Source: Paenibacillus sp. USDA918EY (GTDB lineage: Bacteria > Bacillota > Bacilli > Paenibacillales > Paenibacillaceae). Taken from it: DNA of 64,000 nt. Numbering within the stretch: the stretch's first letter is position 1; every line of letters starts with the position of its first letter. The notes beneath the pieces were generated by a model. The model did not search any database. It worked only from the letters and a program-made list of their open reading frames with translations, and had not been told where the DNA came from. The stretch spans positions 124,001 through 188,000 of the forward strand of contig NZ_WTWY01000001.1 of assembly GCF_009870825.1 (NCBI RefSeq). Reading direction: 5' to 3'. The translations under genes and the position numbers were made by a program. Positions 36,438 through 44,828 of the stretch are shown one piece after another.

Positions 36438-37982
36438 ATGCCTAATCCATTGCTTTGGATCATTCTCGTTGTTGCCGGATTGTTCTTGGGGTTCGTGATT
36501 GGATATTTTATTCGCAAATCTCTTGCAGAAGCTAAAATTTCCAGTGCTGAGCATGCTGCATTGCAAATTGTTGATAATGCGAAGAAGGAAGCTGAAGCAC
36601 TGAAAAAAGAAAAGGTATTGGAGGCCAAGGACGAAGTCCACAAAATCCGTACCGAAGCTGAAAAAGACACTCGTGAGCGTCGAAATGAAATTCAACGGCA
36701 AGAAAGACGATTGTTGCAGAAAGAAGAGTCGCTGGATAAAAAGATTGAATCGCTGGAACGCAAAGAAGAACAAGTGGCTAACAAAGAGAAGCGCATCGAA
36801 GAAACTCAGCAGCAGATCGATTTGATTTATAAAACCCAGGTCGCTGAGCTCGAGCGGATCTCCAACCTTACGATGGAAGATGCCAGAAGCATCATTCTGA
36901 ACAATGTGGAACAGGAAGTAAGGCATGAAACCGCACAAATGATCAAAGACATCGAGCAGCAGGCGAAGGAAGAAGCGGACAAGAAAGCGCGCGAAATCGT
37001 GACTCTTGCCATCCAGCGCTGCGCTGCCGACCATGTCGCCGAAACGACGGTGTCTGTCGTGACATTGCCGAACGAGGAAATGAAAGGTCGGATTATCGGC
37101 CGCGAGGGCCGGAATATCCGCGCACTTGAAACCCTTACTGGTATTGATCTCATTATTGATGATACGCCCGAAGCCGTCATTCTTTCCGGATTCGATCCGA
37201 TCCGCAGGGAAATTGCGCGCACTGCCTTGGAAAAACTCGTGTCGGATGGCCGAATTCATCCGGCTCGGATTGAAGAAATGGTGGAAAAATCACGCAAAGA
37301 GGTCGACGAACGGATTCGCGAGTACGGCGAACAGGCGACCTTCGAGGTGGGAGTTCACGGATTGCATCCGGACCTGATCAAGATTTTGGGCCGTCTGAAA
37401 TTCCGTACCAGCTATGGTCAAAATGTGCTGAAGCATTCCATGGAGGTTGCTTATCTCACGGGGCTGATGGCCGGAGAGCTTGGGGAAGACATCGTTCTTG
37501 CCAAACGCGCCGGATTGTTGCATGACATCGGAAAAGCGCTGGATCATGAAGTGGAAGGATCACACGTTGAAATCGGCGTGGAGCTGGCGAAGAAGTACAA
37601 GGAACATCCGGTGGTTATCAACAGCATCGCCTCCCATCACGGAGATGTGGAAGCGACTTCGGTTATCGCGATGCTGGTCGGAGCGGCGGACGCACTTTCC
37701 GCAGCGAGACCTGGAGCGCGTCGCGAAACGCTTGAAACGTATATCAAACGTCTGGAAAAGCTGGAGGAGATCTCCGAATCCTTCGAAGGCGTCGAAAAAT
37801 CGTTTGCGATTCAAGCCGGACGCGAGGTTCGCGTCATGGTGCAGCCTGAGAAGATCGACGATGCGGAAGCATTCCGTCTGGCACGGGATATCACGAAAAC
37901 GATCGAAAATGAACTGGACTATCCGGGGCATATTAAAGTTACCGTTATTCGCGAGACCCGGGCGGTTGAATACGCAAAATAA
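36438..37982 (+). CDS. rny: Ribonuclease Y
   Basis: Membrane-anchored endoribonuclease that starts bulk mRNA turnover. 514 residues: one N-terminal membrane helix ([20 protein letters not shown]), a long coiled coil (about 30-205), a KH domain ([18 protein letters not shown]) and the HD domain with [12 protein letters not shown] near residue 355. ATG 36438 follows GAGGGGGTG. rny-ymdB-spoVS order as in B. subtilis. Confidence 0.96.
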   Translation: MPNPLLWIILVVAGLFLGFVIGYFIRKSLAEAKISSAEHAALQIVDNAKKEAEALKKEKVLEAKDEVHKIRTEAEKDTRERRNEIQRQERRLLQKEESLDKKIESLERKEEQVANKEKRIEETQQQIDLIYKTQVAELERISNLTMEDARSIILNNVEQEVRHETAQMIKDIEQQAKEEADKKAREIVTLAIQRCAADHVAETTVSVVTLPNEEMKGRIIGREGRNIRALETLTGIDLIIDDTPEAVILSGFDPIRREIARTALEKLVSDGRIHPARIEEMVEKSRKEVDERIREYGEQATFEVGVHGLHPDLIKILGRLKFRTSYGQNVLKHSMEVAYLTGLMAGELGEDIVLAKRAGLLHDIGKALDHEVEGSHVEIGVELAKKYKEHPVVINSIASHHGDVEATSVIAMLVGAADALSAARPGARRETLETYIKRLEKLEEISESFEGVEKSFAIQAGREVRVMVQPEKIDDAEAFRLARDITKTIENELDYPGHIKVTVIRETRAVEYAK

Positions 37983-37990
37983 TGTTTATG

Positions 37991-38018
37991 AAAAGTGGCC
38001 GCGTCAGGGCCACTTTTT
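37991..38018 (+). terminator. Terminator after rny
   Basis: AAAGTGGCC-gcgtcag-GGCCACTTTTT; it lies before the ymdB ribosome binding site. Confidence 0.8.
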
Positions 38019-38068
38019 CATCTTTTCAGAAGTATCTTAAAATCGATCCGTTAAAGGAGGAGAACGTT

Positions 38069-38863
38069 ATTAACGTTTTGTTTATTGGGGACATCGTCGG
38101 AAGCGTGGGCCGAAAAGCGTTGAAGGATACGCTGCCTTCGCTGAAAGCGAAATATAATCCGCATATCATTATCGTGAATGGGGAAAACGCCGCGTCAGGA
38201 CGCGGAATTACCGAATCGATCGCCAAGGACTTTTTCGAATGGGGCGTACACGGCATTACGATGGGCAACCACACTTGGGACAACAAAGAAATTTTCGACT
38301 TTATCGATGATGAGCCGCGGATGGTCCGTCCCGCGAATTTTCCGCCGGGAACGCCGGGACGCGGGGCTGCGATCATCAAGGCGAACGGGAAAGAGCTGGC
38401 GATCGTCAACCTGCAGGGACGAACGTTTTTGCCGGCGATCGATTGCCCGTTCCGCAAAAGCGACGAAATCATCGATCAGCTTCGGAAAAAGCATAAGTGC
38501 ATCCTGGTTGATTTTCATGCCGAAGCGACCTCGGAAAAAATCGCGATGGGCTGGCATTTGGACGGACGCGCTTCGATTGTCGTCGGCACGCATACGCATG
38601 TGCAAAGCAATGACGATACGATTTTGCCCGGAGGAACGGCTTATTTGACCGATGCGGGCATGGTAGGCCCCAAGGATGGAATTCTTGGCATGGAACGGGA
38701 AGACGTGCTGCGCAAGTTCAAGACCCAGCTGCCGGTCCGTTTTCAGGTGGATAAAGGGAAATGGCAGTTCCACGGCTTGTTTGTTCAACTGGACGAGTCG
38801 ACTGGAAAAGCGAAAAAAATGGAAAAAATCCGTCTGCTGGAAGACGATTGGATCATGAGCTAA
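38069..38863 (+). CDS. ymdB: YmdB-family metallophosphoesterase, apparent ATT start
   Basis: Cyclic-nucleotide phosphodiesterase-like protein that controls biofilm versus motility in B. subtilis. Motifs: LFIGDIVGSVGR, VNGENAASGRG, GNHTWDNKE, DFHAEATSEK, GTHTHVQ. From ATT 38069 (MNVLFIGDIVG) the length is 264, the same as B. subtilis YmdB, and AAGGAGG lies 8 bases upstream. The only in-frame ATGs (37982, 37988) would translate through the rny terminator and the Shine-Dalgarno itself. TTG 38078 would remove the first strand. Initiation at ATT is rare but known, as in infC. Confidence 0.9.
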   Translation: MNVLFIGDIVGSVGRKALKDTLPSLKAKYNPHIIIVNGENAASGRGITESIAKDFFEWGVHGITMGNHTWDNKEIFDFIDDEPRMVRPANFPPGTPGRGAAIIKANGKELAIVNLQGRTFLPAIDCPFRKSDEIIDQLRKKHKCILVDFHAEATSEKIAMGWHLDGRASIVVGTHTHVQSNDDTILPGGTAYLTDAGMVGPKDGILGMEREDVLRKFKTQLPVRFQVDKGKWQFHGLFVQLDESTGKAKKMEKIRLLEDDWIMS

Positions 38864-38865
38864 GA

Positions 38866-38887
38866 TGCAACGACCTTGCAACGACCT
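38866..38887 (+). repeat. Tandem 11-bp duplication
   Basis: TGCAACGACCT twice in a row, just after the ymdB stop. Confidence 0.85.
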
Positions 38888-38952
38888 CTAGGAAATGAGT
38901 TGTGGGAAGCCTAAGACTATCGATGTGATTTTAGCGGTAAAATTGACAAAAA

Positions 38953-38981
38953 GAAGGAATTATTTTACCACTCCCGAATAA
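38953..38981 (+). promoter_or_regulatory. Sigma-H-like promoter of spoVS
   Basis: GAAGGAATT, 12-base spacer, CCGAATAA, a good match to RNAGGAWWW-N11/12-RNGAATWW. spoVS is a sigma-H gene in B. subtilis. Confidence 0.7.
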
Positions 38982-39032
38982 CATCTATTATGTGGAAGCT
39001 AACCATCAACAATCCCAGGGGAGGTACTTACC

Positions 39033-39293
39033 ATGGAAGTATTAAAAGTTTCAGCAAAGTCCAATCCAAATTCTGTTGCCGGTGCATTAGCTGGCGTGCT
39101 TCGTGAACGTGGTGCTGCTGAACTGCAGGCAATCGGAGCGGGGGCGCTAAACCAAGCCATTAAGGCGGTTGCCATCGCCCGGGGATTTGTGGCGCCCAGC
39201 GGAGTTGATTTGATCTGCATTCCTGCTTTTACGGATATCGTTATAGATGGGGAAGACCGGACGGCGATTAAGCTGATCGTGGAACCTAGATAA
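39033..39293 (+). CDS. spoVS: Stage V sporulation protein S
   Basis: 86-residue Alba-like protein required for spore coat/cortex maturation. Nearly invariant family sequence: MEVLKVSAKSNPNSVAGALA at the start and the C-terminal DRTAIKLIVEPR. GGGGAGG before the ATG. Confidence 0.97.
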   Translation: MEVLKVSAKSNPNSVAGALAGVLRERGAAELQAIGAGALNQAIKAVAIARGFVAPSGVDLICIPAFTDIVIDGEDRTAIKLIVEPR

Positions 39294-39479
39294 GATGATC
39301 GATCGCCAATCCGCAGCTGAAACCTGTTTATTGATATAAGCTGAATCAAGTCGGATATTCGGGACACGCGTCCTGTGACTCGCATTCAGTTTATATGGGA
39401 TAGACAGGTTTTTTTGCATCTTGCGCAATCCATATATAAAATGAGCCTCGATGATGACAGAGGAAAGGAGTATATAGAC

Positions 39480-40469
39480 GTGAGTTTTCCTGTGATTGAT
39501 TTTCATTGCGACGTGCTGAGCAAAATGCGCGAGGATTCGAATATCGCGTTTGAAGACGGAGCCGAGCTTGATGTGACCTATGAACGGATGCGGCAAGGGA
39601 ACGTGATGCTGCAATGTTTTGCGATGTATTTGCCCGAGAGCTGGGGGATTCCCCGCTATGAATTCGTTTTGGACCAGATCGACGCCTTTAAAACGAGAGT
39701 CATGCCTGCCGGAGAAGGGATGCGTTGGCTGAAATGGAAGGAAGACGCGGAGGAGCTCGAAAAGGCGTCAAAAGCCCCGAACGGCCCGCTCCACCTTCCG
39801 TGGGGAATGTTGTCGGTGGAAGGCGCGGATGGGTTCGAAGGCAACTTATATTACGTGCGGATGTGTTATGAACTGGGGGTCCGCTTTCTTGGCATCACGT
39901 GGAATTACGCCAATTGGGCAGCCGACGGGGTGCTTGAGCAAAGAAACGGCGGATTTACCGAAAAAGGCAAAAAGCTGATTGAATTGGCCAACGAAACGGG
40001 GCTGCTGCTGGACGTGTCGCATTTGTCCGAAGCCGGGTTTTGGGAGCTGACCGAACGGACCGTGCGTCCGTTTATCGCTTCCCATTCCAATGCCAAAGCG
40101 GTCTGCAACCACCCGCGGAATTTGACCGATGACCAGATTCGGGCGATTGTCGCCATGAACGGGCGGATCGGCATGACCTTTGTGCCGTGGTTCGTGCGCG
40201 CAAAGGGAGAAGGAGCCGTACCCGTGCGGCCCGAGGAGCTGCTTCCCCACATCGAGCATATTTGCTCGCTTGGGGGCGAAAACAGCCTGATGATCGGATC
40301 CGACTTTGACGGCATCGATTCCTGGATCGAAGGTCTCGAACATTCCGGTAAATACCCGGATTTCGCCGAGCTGCTGTGCCGGCATTATCCGGAAGGCACG
40401 GTCCGCAAATGGTTTTCGGGCAACGCCCTCTCGTATTTGACGGCGTATCTGCCGAAAAAAGCGCTTTAG
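39480..40469 (+). CDS. Membrane dipeptidase, M19 family
   Basis: 329-residue zinc dipeptidase of the renal dipeptidase family. Metal ligands: DFHCDVL (HxD) near residue 9, the bridging glutamate in SVEGADGF near 114, DVSHLSE and ASHSNAK histidines, and GSDFDGID at the end. GTG 39480 follows GGAAAGGAG. No signal peptide is seen, so it is probably cytosolic despite the family name. D-Ala-D-X or other dipeptide turnover is likely. Confidence 0.9.
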   Translation: MSFPVIDFHCDVLSKMREDSNIAFEDGAELDVTYERMRQGNVMLQCFAMYLPESWGIPRYEFVLDQIDAFKTRVMPAGEGMRWLKWKEDAEELEKASKAPNGPLHLPWGMLSVEGADGFEGNLYYVRMCYELGVRFLGITWNYANWAADGVLEQRNGGFTEKGKKLIELANETGLLLDVSHLSEAGFWELTERTVRPFIASHSNAKAVCNHPRNLTDDQIRAIVAMNGRIGMTFVPWFVRAKGEGAVPVRPEELLPHIEHICSLGGENSLMIGSDFDGIDSWIEGLEHSGKYPDFAELLCRHYPEGTVRKWFSGNALSYLTAYLPKKAL

Positions 40470-40473
40470 ATGA

Positions 40474-40489
40474 GGATTTTGCAAAATCC
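40474..40489. repeat. Palindrome GGATTTTGCAAAATCC, copy 1
   Basis: Perfect 16-bp palindrome, 4 bases after the M19 dipeptidase stop. A second copy of its right 14 bases lies at 40573-40586. Confidence 0.85.
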
Positions 40490-40509
40490 AAGGAACGACT
40501 TTCGATCAG

Positions 40510-40549
40510 CAATATATAAAGCGGAACGGATTAATTCGCCTATATATTG
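40510..40549. repeat. Inverted repeat between the two palindromes
   Basis: CAATATATA (40510-40518) and TATATATTG (40541-40549) with weaker GCG/CGC pairing inside. No T run follows. The 40470-40798 gap holds this element, the two palindromes, a terminator and the pduL promoter; no gene is visible. Confidence 0.7.
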
Positions 40550-40572
40550 TGCCCGGGAGCGGCTGGAATCAA

Positions 40573-40586
40573 ATTTTGCAAAATCC
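40573..40586. repeat. Palindrome ATTTTGCAAAAT(CC), copy 2
   Basis: ATTTTGCAAAATCC repeats the last 14 bases of copy 1, 97 bases away. A third, partial copy (ATTTTGCAAAA) is at 48329-48339. Confidence 0.8.
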
Positions 40587-40698
40587 TGTAGATGTATAAA
40601 CGGTATACCTCCAATGCTCGCTTTTTCTGCCAAATGTTAGGCGGCAAGCGCCCGGCAATATTGACAATCTTGTAGCGAAACGGCAATAAACTGGAATG

Positions 40699-40731
40699 AA
40701 GGCGCCTGCTTAAGCGGTAGCGCCTTTTTAT
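40699..40731 (+). terminator. Terminator before pduL
   Basis: AAGGCGC pairs with GCGCCTT, followed by TTTTATTTTT. Confidence 0.65.
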
Positions 40732-40749
40732 TTTTGGGTAATTGGAGGT

Positions 40750-40755
40750 ATAATG
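40750..40755 (+). promoter_or_regulatory. Possible -10 of pduL
   Basis: Perfect TATAAT 44 bases before the GTG start; the -35 position falls in the T run of the preceding terminator and is weak. Confidence 0.4.
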
Positions 40756-40798
40756 GTTTGGCGTACAGATCATAGAGAAAAAATAAGGAGTGATCCAC

Positions 40799-41371
40799 GT
40801 GAGTAAAACTGTACCTGTAGGCGTATCCGCCAGACATATTCACCTGACCCAAGAACACATCGAGGTGTTGTTCGGGGAAGGCTACCAATTGACCGAATTT
40901 AAACCGTTGTCCCAACCGGGCCAATTCGCGGCCAATGAAACGGTTGCCGTGATGGGACCGAAGGGCGGCTTCGAGAAAGTGAGAATTTTGGGCCCTGCGC
41001 GCAAAGCAAGCCAGCTCGAAATTTCCCGCACCGATTCGTTTGCGATCGGCGTGAAGGCGCCGGTGCGCGAATCCGGCAACATCGAAGGAACGCCCGGAAT
41101 TAAAGTCAAAGGCCCTAAAGGCGAAATCGAGCTGGATCGGGGCGTCATCGTCGCAGCGCGCCACATCCATTTCCATACATCCGACGCGGAAAAATGGGGA
41201 ATCGCGGACAAGCAGATGCTGAAAGTTCGTGTCGGCGGCGAACGCGGCCTCGTTTTCGAAAACGTCATTGCCCGCGTATCCGATTCCTTTGCGCTGGACA
41301 TGCACATCGATACCGATGAAGGAAACGCGGCCGGCGTCAAAACCGGGGATACCGCTGAAATCATTGACTAA
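40799..41371 (+). CDS. PduL-type phosphate propanoyl/acetyltransferase
   Basis: Interconverts acyl-CoA and acyl phosphate. 190 residues; each half has the PduL metal-binding signature, SARHIHLT near residue 12 and AARHIHFHTSDAEKWG near 120. GTG 40799 follows AAGGAG. No microcompartment shell or diol dehydratase genes lie nearby, and there is no encapsulation peptide, so it is probably a general phosphotransacetylase for acetate or propionate metabolism. Confidence 0.9.
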   Translation: MSKTVPVGVSARHIHLTQEHIEVLFGEGYQLTEFKPLSQPGQFAANETVAVMGPKGGFEKVRILGPARKASQLEISRTDSFAIGVKAPVRESGNIEGTPGIKVKGPKGEIELDRGVIVAARHIHFHTSDAEKWGIADKQMLKVRVGGERGLVFENVIARVSDSFALDMHIDTDEGNAAGVKTGDTAEIID

Positions 41372-41398
41372 TTCGGCTTCGGATCGGCAAGATGACAT

Positions 41399-41428
41399 GA
41401 AACGGGAGAGAAATCTCCCGTTTTTTAT
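41399..41428 (+). terminator. Terminator after pduL
   Basis: AACGGGAGA-gaaa-TCTCCCGTT followed by TTTTTATTTT; perfect stem. Confidence 0.9.
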
Positions 41429-41550
41429 TTTAACTTTACATAGGTTAAACATAGGCTAAGGAAGGTGCGGAGGAATCGTCATTCATCGGGCAATGCTTTG
41501 TTTCATAGCAATTTTAAGCCGCAAGGAAAGTGGCTAACGATGGACGTTCA

Positions 41551-41559
41551 TGCTATAAT
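41551..41559 (+). promoter_or_regulatory. Extended -10 promoter of miaB
   Basis: TGCTATAAT, extended -10 with perfect hexamer, 65 bases before the ATG. Confidence 0.55.
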
Positions 41560-41623
41560 TTATTGGAATGCCTTTTTAGGCGACAAGGTTTGTCCCCAAG
41601 GGAATTGAAGGAGTGATCAAAGC

Positions 41624-43186
41624 ATGGCCAAGGAAACGAAGGATTACTCCAAATATTTTGATTTTTCCGACGCCAAAGTTCTGTCAGAGGATGAAAACGG
41701 CAAAACCATCCGCATCAAAGGTCGGGAAATTCATATTATTTCGGAGCCTAACCATAGACAAAGCAAGAAGCGCCGCCGTGAGGATGTTCAGGTATTGTAC
41801 GATACCGCCGTGCCGGAAGAGCTTCGCGGGATCGGAAACGGCAAGCATTACATCGTGTATACGTACGGCTGCCAGATGAACGAACATGATTCGGAAACGA
41901 TCAAAGGCATGCTCGAGGAGATGGGGTATACGCCGACCGAGGACCGGAAGGAAGCCTCCATCATTTTGCTGAACACTTGCGCAATCCGCGAAAATGCGGA
42001 GGACAAAGTTTTCGGCGAGCTCGGCCATCTGAAGCATTTGAAAAAAGAAAACCCCGAGCTGCTGCTTGGCGTATGCGGCTGTATGTCCCAGGAGGAAAAC
42101 GTCGTCAACCGCATCATGCAAAAGCACGGGTTCGTCGATATCATCTTCGGCACGCACAACCTGCACAGACTGCCCCACTTGGTGAAGGAAGCGCTGTTCA
42201 GCAAAGAAATGGTCGTCGAGGTATGGTCCAAGGAAGGCGACATCATCGAAAATCTGCCGAAAAAACGGGAAGGCCTCCGCGCTTGGGTAAACATCATGTA
42301 CGGCTGCGACAAGTTTTGCACGTACTGCATCGTTCCGATGACCCGCGGCAAGGAACGCAGCCGCCGTCCGGAGGACGTCATCGCCGAGGTTCGCGATTTG
42401 GCCCGCCAAGGCTTCAAGGAAATTACGCTGCTCGGCCAAAACGTAAACGCATACGGCAAGGATTTTACCGACATCACATACACCTTTGCCGATCTGATGG
42501 ACGATATGCGGAAGATCGACATTCCGCGGATCCGCTTTACGACGTCCCATCCGCGCGATTTTGACGACCACCTCGTCGAGGTTCTCGGCAAAGGCGGCAA
42601 TTTGGTGGAGCATATCCATCTGCCGGTTCAATCGGGCAGCAGTGAAATTTTGAAAATCATGGGACGGAAGTACACCCGGGAAATTTACCTGGAGCTGGTC
42701 CGCAAAATTAAAGAAGCCGTTCCGAACGTCGTGTTGACCACGGACATCATCGTAGGTTTCCCGGGCGAAACGGAAGAGCAGTTTGAGGAGACGCTGTCGC
42801 TCGTAAGAGAGGTTGGTTTCGATTCCGCTTATACCTTTATATATTCGCCGCGCGAGGGAACGCCGGCCGCCGTCATGGAAGACAGCATTCCGATGGAGGT
42901 TAAAAGAGAGCGTCTGCAGCGCCTGAACCGCGCGGTCGAGGAGTTCAGCCGGAAGAGCCATGAAAGTCTGCGCGGACAAATCGTGGAGGTTCTCGTCGAA
43001 GGCGAAAGCAAAAATAACGCCTCCGTATTGTCGGGACGGACGCGCACCAACAAGCTGGTCCATTTTGAAGGCGATCAGGCGCTCATCGGCAGCTTCGTCC
43101 ATGTCAAAATCACCGATGCGATGACCTGGTACATCAAGGGCGAGATCGTAAACGAATCAAGCGAAGCTCCTGCATTAACTCATTAA
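41624..43186 (+). CDS. miaB: tRNA-2-methylthio-N6-dimethylallyladenosine synthase MiaB
   Basis: Radical-SAM methylthiotransferase acting on i6A37 of tRNA. 520 residues: N-terminal UPF0004 domain with three cluster cysteines ([30 protein letters not shown]), the radical-SAM triad CDKFCTYC near residue 227, and a C-terminal TRAM domain. The ~70-residue N-terminal extension is normal for Bacillales. GAAGGAGTGATC precedes the ATG. Confidence 0.97.
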   Translation: MAKETKDYSKYFDFSDAKVLSEDENGKTIRIKGREIHIISEPNHRQSKKRRREDVQVLYDTAVPEELRGIGNGKHYIVYTYGCQMNEHDSETIKGMLEEMGYTPTEDRKEASIILLNTCAIRENAEDKVFGELGHLKHLKKENPELLLGVCGCMSQEENVVNRIMQKHGFVDIIFGTHNLHRLPHLVKEALFSKEMVVEVWSKEGDIIENLPKKREGLRAWVNIMYGCDKFCTYCIVPMTRGKERSRRPEDVIAEVRDLARQGFKEITLLGQNVNAYGKDFTDITYTFADLMDDMRKIDIPRIRFTTSHPRDFDDHLVEVLGKGGNLVEHIHLPVQSGSSEILKIMGRKYTREIYLELVRKIKEAVPNVVLTTDIIVGFPGETEEQFEETLSLVREVGFDSAYTFIYSPREGTPAAVMEDSIPMEVKRERLQRLNRAVEEFSRKSHESLRGQIVEVLVEGESKNNASVLSGRTRTNKLVHFEGDQALIGSFVHVKITDAMTWYIKGEIVNESSEAPALTH

Positions 43187-43218
43187 GAGCCAAATTAACG
43201 GAATAGGGGTAATGAAAG

Positions 43219-43665
43219 GTGAGAGAAAAGGGTCATATCAATAGTTTGGGCATGATGTCATATGATACCAGAGATTTGATCATCCGCGACGATATTATGG
43301 CCAAAGCCAAGGAACTCGCGGAGCTGATCTCGGGCAGCGAAGAAGTAAAGCAGTACCAGAAAGCGGAGGAAAAAATCCGCAATCATGAGCATGTCCAACA
43401 GCTGATTGCAACGCTCAAAAAACGGCAGAAGGAAATCGTGGCGTTCGAATCGTTCCAAAACCCGCAAATGGTAGCGAAAATCGAAAAGGAAATGGAAGAG
43501 CTTCAGGATGAGATCGACGCTATTCCGCTCGTAGCCGAATTTCAGCAAAGCCAGAGCGACATCAACTATTTGCTGCAGCTGGTGATGTCGGTCATCCGGG
43601 ATACCGTCTCGGAGAAAATCAATGTGGAAGCGGGAGCGGACGAACCTCCTGCAAGCTGCGGATAA
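43219..43665 (+). CDS. ricA: RicA/YmcA-like protein of the YlbF family
   Basis: In B. subtilis RicA (YmcA) joins YlbF and YaaT in a complex carrying Fe-S clusters that stimulates RNase Y-dependent mRNA maturation and sporulation/competence phosphorelay. 148 residues, helical: SGSEEVKQYQKAEEKIRNHEHVQQLI and EELQDEIDAIPLVAEFQQSQSDINYLLQLV. It ends in PPASCG, keeping a C-terminal cysteine like YmcA. Position after miaB matches. GTG 43219 start is uncertain; ATG 43252 is possible. Confidence 0.88.
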   Translation: MREKGHINSLGMMSYDTRDLIIRDDIMAKAKELAELISGSEEVKQYQKAEEKIRNHEHVQQLIATLKKRQKEIVAFESFQNPQMVAKIEKEMEELQDEIDAIPLVAEFQQSQSDINYLLQLVMSVIRDTVSEKINVEAGADEPPASCG

Positions 43666-43676
43666 GAGGAGATCAG

Positions 43677-43710
43677 AAAGGCGGCGGATCGCGTATCCGC
43701 GCCTTTTTTT
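43677..43710 (+). terminator. Terminator after ricA
   Basis: AAAGGCGgCGGAT-cgcgt-ATCCGCGCCTTT followed by T run; one bulge. Confidence 0.8.
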
Positions 43711-43826
43711 GCAGCCAAGATTCCGGTCGGCGGAATGTTTTTGAATAAGCACCACAGCAAACTTCCCCAAGTCGGGGGGGATAACACGGTATTCTAACCT
43801 TTGATAAAAATGGGAGTGAACGACAG

Positions 43827-44285
43827 TTGACCATCAGACCAAGGCTGCCGCAGGAGGAACTGCCGGCGTCGCTGCTGCTGCTGGCGGACCCGGATTGGGC
43901 GCAAGTGAAGAAATATTTGGACGCATCCAGCTGGACGGTGGCGGAAGAGAGCGGAGAGATCGTCGGCGTATGCGGGCTGATGACGCTTGACCGCGCGTCG
44001 GCGGAAATCATGAACGTGGCGGTTGATCCGGCATGGCAGGGAAAAGGGCTTGGCAAACAGTTGATTCAATTCGCTTTACATGAAGCTCGAAGCCAGGGTT
44101 ATGATAAGGTAATCGTACGGACAGGCAATTCCAGTTTGAACCAGCTGGGGTTGTATCAAAAATGCGGATTCCGGATGGTTCGGATAGAGCGCGACTATTT
44201 TGTGAACAACTATCCTGAGCCGATTTATGAAAACGGCATTCCATGCCGGGACCAAATTGTTTTGGAAATGGCAATGAAGGAATAA
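43827..44285 (+). CDS. GNAT family N-acetyltransferase
   Basis: 152 residues with the acetyl-CoA binding motif AEIMNVAVDPAWQGKGLGKQLIQFAL near residue 55-80, and YDKVIVRTGNSSLNQLGLYQKCGFR. TTG start with GGGAGTG upstream. Substrate unknown. First gene after the ricA terminator, where B. subtilis has cotE. Confidence 0.88.
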   Translation: MTIRPRLPQEELPASLLLLADPDWAQVKKYLDASSWTVAEESGEIVGVCGLMTLDRASAEIMNVAVDPAWQGKGLGKQLIQFALHEARSQGYDKVIVRTGNSSLNQLGLYQKCGFRMVRIERDYFVNNYPEPIYENGIPCRDQIVLEMAMKE

Positions 44286-44323
44286 TTCAACATCTTTGCA
44301 AACAGCATGGGGGGAAACGGCAA

Positions 44324-44725
44324 ATGAACGCATTGGAAGAAATGATCGCCCGCGGCGAAAATACGTTTTGGGGTTTTCTGGGCTGCGAATTCGTATCGGC
44401 CGACGAAGGGAACATCGTCATCGCCCTCGATGCCAAAGAGCATCATACCAATTCGATGGGGATCGTTCATGGCGGCGTGTTGACATCGCTGATGGATCAG
44501 GCGATGGGCATGGCGGCAACGGCGGCGGCCGAACAGGACAGCTGCGTAACGACCAATATCAACGTGCATTTTATGTCCGCCATGACGACGGGAAGGCTGA
44601 TCGTAACGGCAAAAGTGATTCACAAGGCGGGAAGGTCGCTGACAACAGAGGCCCGTATTCATAACGGCGAAGGCACGCTTGGATGTTTGGCCACGGCAAC
44701 CTTCAGAATCGTTCATCGCAAGTAA
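44324..44725 (+). CDS. PaaI-type hotdog thioesterase
   Basis: 133-residue single hotdog-fold acyl-CoA thioesterase. The family signature HHTNSMGIVHGGVLTSLMDQA (about residues 38-58) contains the helix with the conserved HGG. ATG 44324 follows GGGGGAAACGGC. Substrate unknown. 38 bases after the GNAT gene. Confidence 0.88.
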   Translation: MNALEEMIARGENTFWGFLGCEFVSADEGNIVIALDAKEHHTNSMGIVHGGVLTSLMDQAMGMAATAAAEQDSCVTTNINVHFMSAMTTGRLIVTAKVIHKAGRSLTTEARIHNGEGTLGCLATATFRIVHRK

Positions 44726-44763
44726 TCGGCTTGAGGTTATATTTGGATTTAATGCAAAAGTAC

Positions 44764-44791
44764 TTGACATTTATTATATATAAATCATAAT
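44764..44791 (+). promoter_or_regulatory. Strong sigma-A promoter of the Nudix regulator gene
   Basis: Perfect TTGACA, 16-base spacer, CATAAT. The predicted start near 44798 lies inside the operator that follows. Confidence 0.75.
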
Positions 44792-44794
44792 GAA

Positions 44795-44811
44795 AGTATC
44801 AAAAAGATACT
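44795..44811. promoter_or_regulatory. Operator AGTATC-aaaaa-GATACT
   Basis: Perfect 6+6 inverted repeat with 5-base AT spacer, at the predicted transcription start of the Nudix regulator gene. Position fits autorepression. Confidence 0.65.
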
Positions 44812-44828
44812 CTATAAATGGTGATGAT

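Noticed and set aside
40799..41371. PduL as evidence for a bacterial microcompartment
   Set aside because: No shell proteins, diol dehydratase or encapsulation peptide nearby.
41684..43102. 472-codon minus-strand frame opposite miaB
   Set aside because: Shadow frame; miaB motifs on the plus strand are unambiguous.
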